The translations under genes and the position numbers were made by a program. DNA of 64,000 nt, taken from the NCBI RefSeq assembly GCF_003590855.1, contig NZ_QYUP01000123.1, positions 1 through 64,000 of the forward strand. The letters are read 5' to 3'. The notes beneath the pieces are model-generated. The model did no database searches and was not told the origin of the DNA. It saw nothing but the letters and a program-made list of their open reading frames with translations. Below are positions 39,821 to 48,845 of the stretch, in pieces (the first letter of the stretch is position 1; every line of letters begins with the position of its first letter). Origin of the DNA: Massilia cavernae. Lineage in GTDB: Bacteria; Pseudomonadota; Gammaproteobacteria; Burkholderiales; Burkholderiaceae_D.

Positions 39821-39858
39821 AAAAAAAGCGCACGGTCGAAAGCCCGTGCGCTTTTTTT
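39821..39858. terminator. Bidirectional Rho-independent terminator
   Basis: Stem GCGCACGG (39828-39835) with CCGTGCGC (39844-39851), a T run on the plus strand (39852-39858) and an A run before it that gives a T run on the minus strand. It serves the convergent prolyl oligopeptidase and XRE-cupin genes. Confidence 0.85.
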
Positions 39859-39939
39859 ATGTTCGATTAGAAGAGTGGGGTAGGGCGGATAAGCGTGGCT
39901 GCCGCCGAGGCCGCATCCGCCGCGTTGACGCTTAGGCAA

Positions 39940-40515
39940 TCAGCGATGCACAACCACCAACAACGCCTTCGCCTCCGTCTTCGACGTATTCCGAATCACA
40001 TGATCCTGGTCCGCCGGATACCGCGCCGTCCCGCCAAGCTTCAACTTGCGCTTGCTTGAACCGACTTCGACCTCCACCGCCCCCTGCGTCACGGTCACAT
40101 GCTCGCTGGTCCCCGGGTCATGCGCCTGGGACGCCAGCTCGCCCCCCGGCGCCAGCGTAAGCTCATACCACTCATACTTCCCCGCCAGCTCCATCGGCCC
40201 GAGTATCCTTAGCACATACCCGGCATGACTTCCCGGAAGGGTGGGCGTCTCATGCGCATCCACCACGCGAATGGTCTCGACCTCGCGCGTCTCCGACGCC
40301 AGCAAATCCCCAATCGGCACCCCCAGCGCATTGGCCAGCCGCCAGGTGATGGCGATGGTCGGATTCGCCTTCTCCCGCTCGATCTGCGACAGCATTGACT
40401 TTGACACCCCCGCGATCCGCGACAGGTCCTCCAGGGTCAACCCGCGCGCCAGCCGCATGCGCTGCAGGGTGGCGCCAACTTCAGGCGGTTGATTGGTTGT
40501 CAATGGTGTGTTCAT
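39940..40515 (-). CDS. XRE-family regulator with C-terminal cupin domain
   Basis: 191 residues. The helix-turn-helix (about 12-68: ATLQRMRLARGLTLEDLSRIAGVSKSMLSQIEREKANPTI) is joined to a cupin barrel (about 110-185, with HDPGTSEHVTVTQGAVEV and ARYPADQDHVIRN). Such regulators often sense an amino acid or amine and control a neighbouring catabolic operon. It is divergent from kbl-tdh-sdaA with 211 bases between the starts, so threonine breakdown is the obvious target; that is inferred from location. Confidence 0.9.
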   Translation of the reverse strand: MNTPLTTNQPPEVGATLQRMRLARGLTLEDLSRIAGVSKSMLSQIEREKANPTIAITWRLANALGVPIGDLLASETREVETIRVVDAHETPTLPGSHAGYVLRILGPMELAGKYEWYELTLAPGGELASQAHDPGTSEHVTVTQGAVEVEVGSSKRKLKLGGTARYPADQDHVIRNTSKTEAKALLVVVHR

Positions 40516-40564
40516 GGCGGGCGCTTATATATGGTTCAGTTGATGTAAAAGGCTAAACTGCTGC

Positions 40565-40593
40565 TTGCCAAGTTCAATGTGCTTGGGTATTAT
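40565..40593 (+). promoter_or_regulatory. Predicted sigma70 promoter of the kbl-tdh-sdaA operon
   Basis: TTGCCA (40565-40570), 17 bases, TATTAT (40588-40593). It would give a leader of about 125 bases before the kbl start at 40727. It lies 50 bases from the divergent XRE-cupin start. Confidence 0.5.
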
Positions 40594-40726
40594 CCATTAT
40601 ATTGAATTTCAGTTCGACATACAGGATTCGACGGAGCAGATCGAACTGGTGCAAGATCTGGAACTACGGTACAGCATAGTGCAACCGCCGGTCAAGCAGC
40701 CGGCACCCACCACGACGAGGATAGAG

Positions 40727-41938
40727 ATGAGCGACCAAGCGAAAAGCACGTTTTTCAGCGGCCTGCAGCAAAACCTGGACACCCTGCGCGAGCAGGGCCT
40801 GTACAAGCCGGAGCGCGTGATCGCTTCGCGCCAGGGTGCGGAAGTGACGGCCGAAGACGGCCGCAAGCTGATCAACATGTGCGCCAATAACTACCTCGGC
40901 CTGTCGGGCGACCTGCAGACGCAGCAGGCTTCCATCGAAGCGACCGAAAAGTACGGCTACGGCCTGTCGTCGGTGCGCTTCATCTGCGGCACCCAGACCG
41001 TGCACAAGCAGCTGGAAAAGGCGCTGTCCGACTTCCTCGGCACCGAAGACACGATCCTGTACGCGGCGGCCTTCGACGCCAACGGCGGCGTGTTCGAGCC
41101 GCTGTTCGACGAAAACGACGCCATCATCTCCGACGCGCTGAACCACGCTTCGATCATCGACGGCATCCGCCTGTGCAAGGCCGCGCGCTACCGCTACGCC
41201 CATAACGACATGGCCGACCTCGAAGTTCAGCTGCAGGCCGCAACTGCAGCCGGCAAGCGCCACAAGATCATCGTCACCGACGGCGTATTCTCGATGGACG
41301 GCACCATCGCCCAGCTGGACAAGATCTGCGACCTGGCCGACAAGTACGGCGCGCTGACCATGATCGACGAATGCCACGCATCGGGCTTCATGGGCAAGAC
41401 CGGCCGCGGCACCCACGAGCACCACAACGTCATCGGCCGCATCGACATCATCACCGGCACCCTGGGCAAGGCGCTTGGCGGCGCGATGGGCGGCTTTACC
41501 TCGGCGCGCAAGGAAGTGGTCGACACGCTGCGCCAGAAGTCGCGTCCTTACCTGTTCTCGAACACCCTGGCCCCGAACATCGCCGGCGCCTCGCTGTCGG
41601 TGCTCGAACGCCTCAGCAAGTCGACCGAACTGCGCGACCGCTTGCACGAAAACACCGCGTTCTTCCGCAGCGAGATCGAACGTATCGGCTTCACCATCAA
41701 GCCTGGCACACACCCGGTGGTGCCGGTCATGCTGTTCGAGGCGCCGGTGGCGCAGAAATTCGCGGCACGAATGTATGAACTGGGCGTGCTGCTGTCGGGC
41801 TTCTTCTACCCGGTGGTGCCGATGGGCCAGGCGCGCGTGCGCGTCCAGCTGTCCGCCGCACACACCCGCGAGCAGCTCGAGACGGTACTCAAGGCATTCG
41901 AACAGGCCGGCCGCGAGCTCGGCATTCTCAAGAACTAA
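40727..41938 (+). CDS. kbl: 2-amino-3-ketobutyrate coenzyme A ligase
   Basis: 403 residues from ATG 40727, preceded by GAGG; the frame is open further upstream but without homology. It is a fold-type I PLP enzyme of the alpha-oxoamine synthase family: NNYLGLSG near 50, FICGTQTVHKQLE, DALNHASIIDGIRLC, DECHASGFMGKTGRG near 210 and the PLP-lysine segment GTLGKALGGAMGG near 245. It cleaves 2-amino-3-oxobutyrate with CoA to glycine and acetyl-CoA, the second step of the threonine dehydrogenase route. The dehydrogenase gene follows 21 bases downstream. Confidence 0.95.
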   Translation: MSDQAKSTFFSGLQQNLDTLREQGLYKPERVIASRQGAEVTAEDGRKLINMCANNYLGLSGDLQTQQASIEATEKYGYGLSSVRFICGTQTVHKQLEKALSDFLGTEDTILYAAAFDANGGVFEPLFDENDAIISDALNHASIIDGIRLCKAARYRYAHNDMADLEVQLQAATAAGKRHKIIVTDGVFSMDGTIAQLDKICDLADKYGALTMIDECHASGFMGKTGRGTHEHHNVIGRIDIITGTLGKALGGAMGGFTSARKEVVDTLRQKSRPYLFSNTLAPNIAGASLSVLERLSKSTELRDRLHENTAFFRSEIERIGFTIKPGTHPVVPVMLFEAPVAQKFAARMYELGVLLSGFFYPVVPMGQARVRVQLSAAHTREQLETVLKAFEQAGRELGILKN

Positions 41939-41959
41939 GAATTGGATAACAGGATCATC

Positions 41960-42922
41960 ATGGAACGCATTCTCATCATCGGCGCCAACGGCCAGATCGG
42001 TAGTGAACTGGTCGAGGCGCTCGCCGCCCAGCACGGCGCGCAAAACGTCATCGCATCGGACATCGGCGCCACCAACGTGTACAAGGCTGCGCGCTACGCC
42101 CAGCTGAACGTGCTGGACAAGGCTGGCCTGGCCAAATTCATCGCCGACGAAGGCGTCACCCAGGTCTACCAGCTGGCCGCGCTGCTGTCGGCCACTGGTG
42201 AGAAAGACCCGCTCAAGGCGTGGACCCTGAACATGGATGGCCTGCTGAACATCCTCGAAATCGCCCGCGAACGTGGCGAAGCGGGCAAGCCGCTGCGCAT
42301 CTTCTGGCCTTCATCGATCGCGGCCTTCGGCCCGAACACCCCGGCCCTGAACACGCCGCAGTACACCGTGATGGACCCGACCACGATCTACGGCATCAGC
42401 AAGCTGGCCGGCGAGCGCCTGTGCGAGTACTACTTCACCAAGTACGGCGTCGACGTGCGCAGCATCCGCTACCCGGGCATCATCAGCTTCAAGTCGCCAC
42501 CGGGCGGCGGCACGACCGACTACGCGATCGCGATCTTCCACTCGGCCCTGAAAGGCGAGCGTTACGACTGCTTCCTCGGTCCTGAGACCACGCTGCCGAT
42601 GATCTACATGCCCGACGCGATCCGCGCCACCATCGAACTGATGGACGCGCCGGCCGGCGAGGTGAAAATCCGTTCGTCGTACAATGTGGCCGGCCTGTCG
42701 TTCAACCCGGTCGAACTGGCTACCGCGATTACCCGCGCGCTCCCTGCGTTCAGCATCGCCTACGCCCCGGACAGCCGCCAGGCGATTGCCGATACCTGGC
42801 CGAAGAGCCTGGACGACAGCGCCGCGACCGCCGACTGGGGCTGGAAGGCCAGCATCGGCCTGGACCAAATGGTCGCCGACATGCTCGCGAATATCGACGT
42901 CGGCCTGACCAAGGCTGCCTGA
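41960..42922 (+). CDS. L-threonine 3-dehydrogenase, SDR (epimerase-like) type
   Basis: 320 residues from ATG 41960 (AGGA upstream). It is an extended short-chain dehydrogenase: IIGANGQIGSELVEAL binds NAD, Ser in FWPSSIAAFGP and YGISKLAGE (Tyr/Lys) form the catalytic set. The whole-length pattern, including PGIISFKSPPGGGTTDYAI, matches the non-metal threonine dehydrogenases rather than sugar epimerases. It oxidises threonine to 2-amino-3-oxobutyrate, the substrate of the Kbl enzyme encoded just upstream. It differs from the zinc-dependent Tdh of E. coli, so the symbol tdh is used only loosely for it. Confidence 0.92.
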   Translation: MERILIIGANGQIGSELVEALAAQHGAQNVIASDIGATNVYKAARYAQLNVLDKAGLAKFIADEGVTQVYQLAALLSATGEKDPLKAWTLNMDGLLNILEIARERGEAGKPLRIFWPSSIAAFGPNTPALNTPQYTVMDPTTIYGISKLAGERLCEYYFTKYGVDVRSIRYPGIISFKSPPGGGTTDYAIAIFHSALKGERYDCFLGPETTLPMIYMPDAIRATIELMDAPAGEVKIRSSYNVAGLSFNPVELATAITRALPAFSIAYAPDSRQAIADTWPKSLDDSAATADWGWKASIGLDQMVADMLANIDVGLTKAA

Positions 42923-42972
42923 TCGCCTGATTTACGCGCTTCACCCAAAACTATAAATTAAGAGACAAACAG

Positions 42973-44358
42973 ATGGACATGAGTGTTTTCGACCTGTTCA
43001 AGATAGGCATCGGGCCATCGAGCTCCCACACGGTGGGACCGATGGTTGCCGCACGCCGCTTCCTGATCGAATGCGGCCCGCTGGACAAAGCAGTGGGCGT
43101 CGAAGCCGCGCTGTATGGCTCGCTCGCGCTGACCGGCGTCGGCCACGCGACCGACAAGGCCGTGATCCTTGGCCTGATGGGCGAAACCCCGCAGGACATC
43201 GATCCGGACAGCGTCGACGACAAGCTGGCAGTGGTTGAACTGGACGGCAAGATCCGCCTGCTGGGCACCCACGAAGTGCCGTTCGTCCCGCGCACCGACG
43301 TGGTGCTGCACAAACGGGAAACGCTGCCCGAGCACCCGAACGGCATGCGCTTCACCTTGAAACTGGCGAACGGCACGAGCATGTCGCGCGTGTTCTACTC
43401 GGTCGGCGGCGGCTTCATACACGCCGAAGGCGAGGCGGAAGGGCGCGCGGCCGCGCCGGCCGCCAAGCCGCTGCCGTACCCGTTCGACACCATGGAACAG
43501 TTGCTCGCCCACGGCAAGGAATCTGGCCTCAGCATTCCTGACATGCTGCGCGCGAACGAACGCGTCAACCTCAGCGACGAAGAACTCAACGCCGGCATCG
43601 ACAAGATCTGGCATGTGATGCGCGACTGCATCGCTCACGGCCTCGTCACCGGCGGCCAGCTGCCGGGCGGCCTGAACGTCAAGCGCCGTGCCGCCACGCT
43701 GTGGAAGCAGTCGGCGGAAAGCGTCGACCGCGCCAACGACCTGCCGCACGACGCGCTGCACCACGTCAGCCTGTACGCGATGGCGGTGAACGAGGAAAAC
43801 GCCGCCGGTGGCCGCGTAGTCACCGCACCGACCAACGGCGCAGCCGGCATCATCCCCGCGGTGCTGCGCTACTACGCCGAGGACTGCCGCCCTACCGATG
43901 CGGTCAAGGGCATCCGCGACTTCATGCTGACTTCCGCGGCTATCGGCATGCTGTGCAAGAAGAACGCGTCGATCTCCGGCGCCGAAGTGGGCTGCCAGGG
44001 CGAAGTGGGCGTGGCCTGCGCCATGGCCGCTGCGGGACTGGTGGCGGCGCTGGGCGGGACCAACGAGCAGATCGAAAACGCGGCCGAAATCGGCATCGAG
44101 CATCACCTCGGCATGACCTGCGACCCGATCGGCGGCCTGGTGCAGATCCCATGCATCGAGCGTAACGGCATGGGGGCGATCAAGGCCATCACGGCCGCAT
44201 CGCTGGCGTTGAAGGGCGACGGCACCCACTTCGTCAGCCTCGATTCGGTCATCGAAACGATGCGCCAGACCGGGGCCGACATGCAGGACAAGTACAAGGA
44301 AACCTCGCTGGGCGGCTTGGCGATTCACGTCGTAACGGTAAATCACCCGGCCTGTTAA
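42973..44358 (+). CDS. sdaA: L-serine ammonia-lyase (iron-sulfur)
   Basis: 461 residues. The beta domain begins at [16 protein letters not shown]; the alpha domain carries [14 protein letters not shown] and the [4Fe-4S] cysteines in [19 protein letters not shown] and QIPCIERN. It deaminates serine to pyruvate and ammonia. Kbl yields glycine, which serine hydroxymethyltransferase can turn into serine, so the kbl-tdh-sdaA order forms a path from threonine towards pyruvate. The gene starts 50 bases after the dehydrogenase stop and is probably co-transcribed with it. Confidence 0.95.
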   Translation: MDMSVFDLFKIGIGPSSSHTVGPMVAARRFLIECGPLDKAVGVEAALYGSLALTGVGHATDKAVILGLMGETPQDIDPDSVDDKLAVVELDGKIRLLGTHEVPFVPRTDVVLHKRETLPEHPNGMRFTLKLANGTSMSRVFYSVGGGFIHAEGEAEGRAAAPAAKPLPYPFDTMEQLLAHGKESGLSIPDMLRANERVNLSDEELNAGIDKIWHVMRDCIAHGLVTGGQLPGGLNVKRRAATLWKQSAESVDRANDLPHDALHHVSLYAMAVNEENAAGGRVVTAPTNGAAGIIPAVLRYYAEDCRPTDAVKGIRDFMLTSAAIGMLCKKNASISGAEVGCQGEVGVACAMAAAGLVAALGGTNEQIENAAEIGIEHHLGMTCDPIGGLVQIPCIERNGMGAIKAITAASLALKGDGTHFVSLDSVIETMRQTGADMQDKYKETSLGGLAIHVVTVNHPAC

Positions 44359-44462
44359 CATCGTTAGCTTCAAGACCGTCGTGCCCGGCATTGCCGGACT
44401 CGACGGATTAAGCGTCCCGGGCAAAAAATTGGCGCGCTGCGGTAGACCTTTCTTGTCCGGGC

Positions 44463-44468
44463 TATAAT
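44463..44468 (+). promoter_or_regulatory. Probable -10 element of thrC
   Basis: TATAAT at 44463-44468 in the 160-base sdaA-thrC gap, 51 bases before the thrC start. No convincing -35 is found at 16-18 bases, so an activator may be needed or the call is wrong. Confidence 0.4.
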
Positions 44469-44518
44469 TAACGTTCGATTGCATTCCAGCGTTAGCCAAG
44501 AACGGACTTCTCCCATCT

Positions 44519-45994
44519 ATGCACTACGTGTCTACCCGCGCCGCCAAGGCCTCCCAGTCGCAAGAACCCCAGCAATTTTCCGATATCCTGTTAGGCGGTC
44601 TGGCCCCTGACGGTGGCCTGTACCTGCCCTCCGAGTACCCGCAGGTGACCGGCGCCGAACTCGATGCATGGCGCAAGCTGCCGTACGCCGAGCTGGCTTT
44701 CGAAATCCTGAAGAAGTTCGCGACCGACATTCCCGAAGCGGACCTGAAGGCGCTGACCGCCAAGACTTACACGGCCGATGTCTACCGCAACGCGCGCGAA
44801 GGCGAGAAGGCATCCGAGATCACCCCGCTGCGCATCCTCGAACAGGACGGCGGCAAGACCCTGATCCTGCAGGCGCTGTCCAACGGCCCGACGCTGGCCT
44901 TCAAGGACATGGCGATGCAGCTGCTCGGCAACCTGTTCGAATACGCGCTGGCGAAGAACAACGCTGAACTGAACATCTTCGGCGCCACCTCGGGCGACAC
45001 AGGCAGCGCCGCCGAATACGCGATGCGCGGGAAAAAGGGCATCCGCGTCTTCATGCTGTCGCCGCACAAGAAAATGAGCGCCTTCCAGACCGCGCAGATG
45101 TTCAGCCTGCAGGACCCGAACATCTTCAACATCGCCGTCGAAGGCGTGTTCGACGACTGCCAGGACATGGTCAAGGCAGTCTCCAACGACCTCGAATACA
45201 AGGCGCGCCAGAAGATCGGCACCGTCAACTCGATCAATTGGGCGCGCGTGGTCGCGCAAGTGGTCTACTACTTCCGCGGCTACCTCGCCGCGACGACCAG
45301 CAACGACCAGAAGGTATCGTTTACCGTCCCATCAGGTAATTTCGGCAACATCTGCGCGGGCCATATCGCCCGCATGATGGGCCTCCCGATCGACAAGCTG
45401 GTGGTCGCCACCAACGAGAACAACGTGCTCGACGAATTCTTCCGCACCGGCGTCTACCGCGTACGCAAGGCGTCCGAGACCTATCACACCAGCAGCCCGT
45501 CGATGGACATCTCCAAGGCGTCCAACTTCGAGCGCTTCGTCTACGACCTGGTAGGCCGCGACGCCGCCCGCACCCGCGCGCTGTTCCAGAAAGTGGAAAC
45601 GGACGGCGGTTTCGACCTGTCGGGCAAGCCTGGCAGCGATGGCGACGAGTTCCAGCGCGTGGCCGAATACGGCTTCCTGTCCGGCTGCTCGACGCATGCC
45701 GACCGCCTGGATACGATCCGCGAAGTCCTCGACGACTACGACATCACCATCGACACCCACACCGCCGACGGCATCAAGGTCGCGCGCGAAAACATCGAAC
45801 CCGGCGTGCCGATGATCGTGCTCGAAACCGCGCTGGCGGCCAAGTTCAACGAAACCATCCTCGAGGCAGTTGGCGTGGATGCGGAACGCCCGGCCGGTTT
45901 CGAGGACATCGAATCGCTGCCGCAAAAGTTCATCGTGATGCCGCCGGATGTCGAGAAGATGAAAGCCTACATCGCCGCAAACACGGGCCTGTAA
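44519..45994 (+). CDS. thrC: Threonine synthase
   Basis: 491 residues, matching the long proteobacterial ThrC. An N-terminal STRAAKASQSQ segment and GGLAPDGGLYLP are typical; the PLP lysine is in SNGPTLAFKDMAMQ near 120, FGATSGDTGSAA binds phosphate and VPSGNFGNICAGH lies near 275. It makes threonine from O-phosphohomoserine. In many Burkholderiales hom precedes thrC directly; here the upstream neighbour is sdaA and hom is not in the window. An IS200/IS605 end begins one base after its stop codon. Confidence 0.95.
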   Translation: MHYVSTRAAKASQSQEPQQFSDILLGGLAPDGGLYLPSEYPQVTGAELDAWRKLPYAELAFEILKKFATDIPEADLKALTAKTYTADVYRNAREGEKASEITPLRILEQDGGKTLILQALSNGPTLAFKDMAMQLLGNLFEYALAKNNAELNIFGATSGDTGSAAEYAMRGKKGIRVFMLSPHKKMSAFQTAQMFSLQDPNIFNIAVEGVFDDCQDMVKAVSNDLEYKARQKIGTVNSINWARVVAQVVYYFRGYLAATTSNDQKVSFTVPSGNFGNICAGHIARMMGLPIDKLVVATNENNVLDEFFRTGVYRVRKASETYHTSSPSMDISKASNFERFVYDLVGRDAARTRALFQKVETDGGFDLSGKPGSDGDEFQRVAEYGFLSGCSTHADRLDTIREVLDDYDITIDTHTADGIKVARENIEPGVPMIVLETALAAKFNETILEAVGVDAERPAGFEDIESLPQKFIVMPPDVEKMKAYIAANTGL

Positions 45995-45995
45995 T

Positions 45996-46318
45996 TTGAC
46001 ATCCTCCCCTTCGTAAACGGAAGGGAATTCCCACTGCTGGCGTCTGATGCCCCAGACGGAAGCCGGACTGAAAGTAGCCCAGCTTCTTATTCAATCCGCA
46101 GGATATCTCTCGACCTCGCCTAAAGGCGACTGCGGATCGGAAAAAACGGTACAGGTGACTCATGCCCCAGCGCGTAATCGCATACTGAAGCACTTATGAA
46201 GTTTGACCATGCCCCGACACCAGAGTTCAAAACATTTTTTCACGTGGACGGCTGCGGGCGCTACGCGCCAGGCTCCTTTCACTCCTCGCCCTGAAGGACG
46301 AGGTTTCTCGGAGCAAAT
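45996..46318 (-). mobile_element. Remnant of an IS200/IS605-type element (right-end/omega-RNA region only)
   Basis: The 327-base gap between thrC and moeA starts with the reverse complement of an IS200/IS605 right end: on the minus strand, hairpin CCCTTC/GAAGGG followed by GGAGGATGTCAA, ending at 45996. Inside, minus-strand translations such as CGLNKKLGYFQSGFRLGH resemble spurious products often read from the right-end RNA regions of these elements. A second hairpin of the same kind (CCTCGTCC/GGGCGAGG, 46284-46303 region) lies near the moeA side, so two element ends may be fused. No tnpA or tnpB coding domain is left. Confidence 0.65.
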
Positions 46319-46321
46319 CTG

Positions 46322-47556
46322 ATGAACGACGTGGCGAAGAAACCGATGTTGGCAGTGCGCGAAGCACTCGCTTTCTTGATGGCGGCGGCGCGCCCCGTGA
46401 CGGAAACCGACACCGTGCCGACGCTGGAGGCGAACGGCCGCGTGCTGGCGCAGGACCAGTTGTCCATGCTCGCGGTGCCGTCGGCCGACAACACCCAGAT
46501 GGATGGCTACGCCGTGCGTACTGCCGACTGCGCCGGCGGCGACGCGGTGCTGACGGTCAGCCAGCGCATCCCGGCCGGCCACGTCGGCCAGCCGTTGGCA
46601 GCGGGACAGGCCGCGCGCATCTTCACCGGCGCGATGATCCCGGAAGGCGCGGACGCCGTCGTGATGCAGGAGCAGTGCGAGGCGCAGGCGCCCGACAAGG
46701 TCGTCATCCGCCATGCGCCGCAGCCTGGCGAATGGATCCGCCGCACCGGCGAGGACATCAGGGCAGGTTCGGTGATCGTCCCCGCCGGTACGCGCCTGCG
46801 CAGCCAGGAGCTTGGCCTTGCCGCATCCGTGGGACTGGCAAACGTGCCGGTGTTCCGCAAGTTGCGCGTGGCGGTGTTTTTCACCGGCGACGAGCTGGCG
46901 ATGCCCGGCGAGCCGCTCGCTCCCGGCGCCATCTATAACTCCAACCGCTTCACGCTGCGCGCGCTGCTCGAGAATCTGGGCTGCGAGATCACCGATTTCG
47001 GCATCGTTCCCGACACGCTGGCAGCCACGCGCGCCACGCTGCGCAGCGCGGCTCACGAGCATGACCTGATCATCACCTCCGGCGGCGTTTCGGTCGGCGA
47101 AGAGGATCACATCAAGCCGGCCGTGGAAGCGGAAGGCCGCCTGGACATGTGGCAGATCGCCGTCAAGCCGGGCAAGCCGCTGGCGTTCGGCGAAGTCGAC
47201 CGCGATGGCGGCAGTGCCTTCTTCCTTGGCCTGCCGGGCAATCCGGTATCGAGCTTCATCACCTTCCTGCTGTTCGTGCGGCCGTTCATTTTGCGCCTGC
47301 AGGGGTGAAGGGCGACATCCAGCCGCGTGCCTGGGAGATGCGTGCCGATTTCAGCTGGCCGAAGCCCGACCGCCGCAACGAGTTCCTGCGCGCGAAGGTA
47401 AACGGAAAGGGCGGCCTCGACCTGTTCCCCAACCAGGGTTCGGGCGTGCTCACGTCGACCGCATGGGCCGACGGGCTGGTCGACAATCCGCCCGGGCAAG
47501 TCATCGGCGCGGGCGACACGGTGCGCTTCATCTCCTTTAGCGAATTACTGAACTAG
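46322..47556 (+). pseudogene. moeA: Molybdopterin molybdotransferase moeA with a 1-base frameshift
   Basis: The 5' frame (46322-47308) gives 328 residues of MoeA: domain III motifs AVPSADNTQMDGYAVR near 52, IFTGAMIPEGADAVV, FFTGDELAMPGE, YNSNRFTLRALLE, IITSGGVSVGEEDH near 245 and KPGKPLAFG. It stops with CAG GGG TGA. From GTG 47305 the -1 frame continues as VKGDIQPRAWEMRADF to the TAG at 47556, which is MoeA domain IV. Adding one G to the GGGG run (47302-47305) restores a full-length protein of about 411 residues. MoeA inserts molybdate into molybdopterin. Ribosomal slippage on the G run or a sequencing error would leave the gene functional. GGAG at 46311-46314 is the ribosome binding site. 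Confidence 0.88.
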
Positions 47557-47564
47557 GAACACGA

Positions 47565-47822
47565 ATGGACATTACGCTGCGATTCTTTGCCAGCGTGCGT
47601 GAAGCACTTGGAACCGCACAGGAGCAGTTGACGCTGCCGGCCGGTGTCGCGACGGTAGGCGGGGTGCGCGAACTGCTGGTGGCGCGCGGCGGCGCCTGGG
47701 CCGAAGCATTGTCCTCCGAGCGTCCGCTGCGCACGGCATTCAACCACGTGATGTGCAGTCCCGACACCCCGGTCGAACAGGGCGGGGAAGTGGCGTTCTT
47801 CCCGCCGGTGACGGGCGGCTAG
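47565..47822 (+). CDS. moaD: Molybdopterin synthase sulfur-carrier subunit MoaD
   Basis: 85 residues with the ubiquitin-like MoaD fold and the essential C-terminal Gly-Gly (FFPPVTGG), which is adenylated and thiocarboxylated to deliver sulfur to precursor Z. ASVREALG near 9 and NHVMCSPDTPVEQGGEVAFFPP are typical. It follows moeA after 8 bases. Its partner moaE, usually next, is absent here: the following gene is a convergent alpha/beta hydrolase. Confidence 0.93.
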   Translation: MDITLRFFASVREALGTAQEQLTLPAGVATVGGVRELLVARGGAWAEALSSERPLRTAFNHVMCSPDTPVEQGGEVAFFPPVTGG

Positions 47823-47824
47823 GC

Positions 47825-48754
47825 CTACAGCGAGTTCAGGAATCCCCTCAGTACGTCGGTGAACCGTTCCGGCTGGTCGATCATCACATAGTGGCGCGAG
47901 CCCGACATTCCCATGATGTCGAGCTTCGGCGTACCTGTCATCAGCTCGCGGTAGTAGGCCACCTTGCTGGCCAGCGTCGCGTTGGGGTCGGCTTCATCGA
48001 GCTCGAAGTAGGGCGCGATCACCATCACTGGCGCCGTGATCTTCGATAAGCCGGGGCGCAGGTCGGCCGCGGTGCGCGCGGCGGTGTACTGCACCGCTGC
48101 CTCCGGATCGCTGCGCGAGCTCAACTTGGCCAGTTCGTCTGCCCGGCCCATGTCGAGCACACCGGCGCCGCGGAGGTATTGCTGCTGCTGTGCCGCGTAC
48201 TGCTCAGGCGTCAGCCCGCTGGTGCGGCGCACGATGCCGTCGGCCAGTTGCGCACGCTGTTCCGGCGGCAGCTCTTCGGTGCCTGCCACCACCGGCAGCC
48301 CGTCGATGCTCACCACGCCGCCGACCAGGCCCGGAAGGTCCTGGGCCACCGCCAGCGCGATCATGCCGCCAAGCCCATGCCCGACCAGTACCGGCTTTGC
48401 CAGCTGGCGCGAGGTCACCAGGTCCCGCAGCGACTGCTGGACCGCTTCCATCATGTTGCCCGGAACGCGAGCGCGTCCGTCGAAGCCGGGCAGCGTGACC
48501 ACGTACACACTGTGGCTGCCGCGGAATTTGCGGATCGTGTCCTGCCATACCCACGCACCGCCGGCCACGCCGGGAACCAGGATGAGGGGCCGGCCGCGCT
48601 GTCCATGGCGTTCCACTTGCAGCACGCCCACGTCGAAGCGTTCCTGCGCCACCTCGGTCGCCGCAAATCGGTTGACGGGCGGCTGCGCCTGCGCGCCGGC
48701 AAACGCCGGCGCCGCGGCCAGCAGCAGCGCGAGTATCAGGGAGGCTCGTTTCAT
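47825..48754 (-). CDS. Secreted alpha/beta hydrolase
   Basis: 309 residues from ATG 48754 with a strong Shine-Dalgarno (AAGGAG). A signal peptide (MKRASLILALLLAAAPAFAGA) directs it to the periplasm. The hydrolase core follows: oxyanion segment VPGVAGGAWVWQ near 62, nucleophile elbow GHGLGGMIAL near 122 with Gly-His-Gly-Leu-Gly-Gly, i.e. the usual Ser position reads Leu, and a C-terminal SGSRHYVMIDQPERF with the expected catalytic His. Loss of the nucleophile Ser suggests either a non-hydrolytic member or a different catalytic residue. It is divergent from the MFS gene. Confidence 0.8.
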   Translation of the reverse strand: MKRASLILALLLAAAPAFAGAQAQPPVNRFAATEVAQERFDVGVLQVERHGQRGRPLILVPGVAGGAWVWQDTIRKFRGSHSVYVVTLPGFDGRARVPGNMMEAVQQSLRDLVTSRQLAKPVLVGHGLGGMIALAVAQDLPGLVGGVVSIDGLPVVAGTEELPPEQRAQLADGIVRRTSGLTPEQYAAQQQQYLRGAGVLDMGRADELAKLSSRSDPEAAVQYTAARTAADLRPGLSKITAPVMVIAPYFELDEADPNATLASKVAYYRELMTGTPKLDIMGMSGSRHYVMIDQPERFTDVLRGFLNSL

Positions 48755-48845
48755 GCGCGCTCCGCTCCTTAGGTTGACGATAAGATGCAAAGCATACCTT
48801 AACTGAGAGTGGTCCGAATGGGCGACTCGTCCAAGCGGTTTACGC

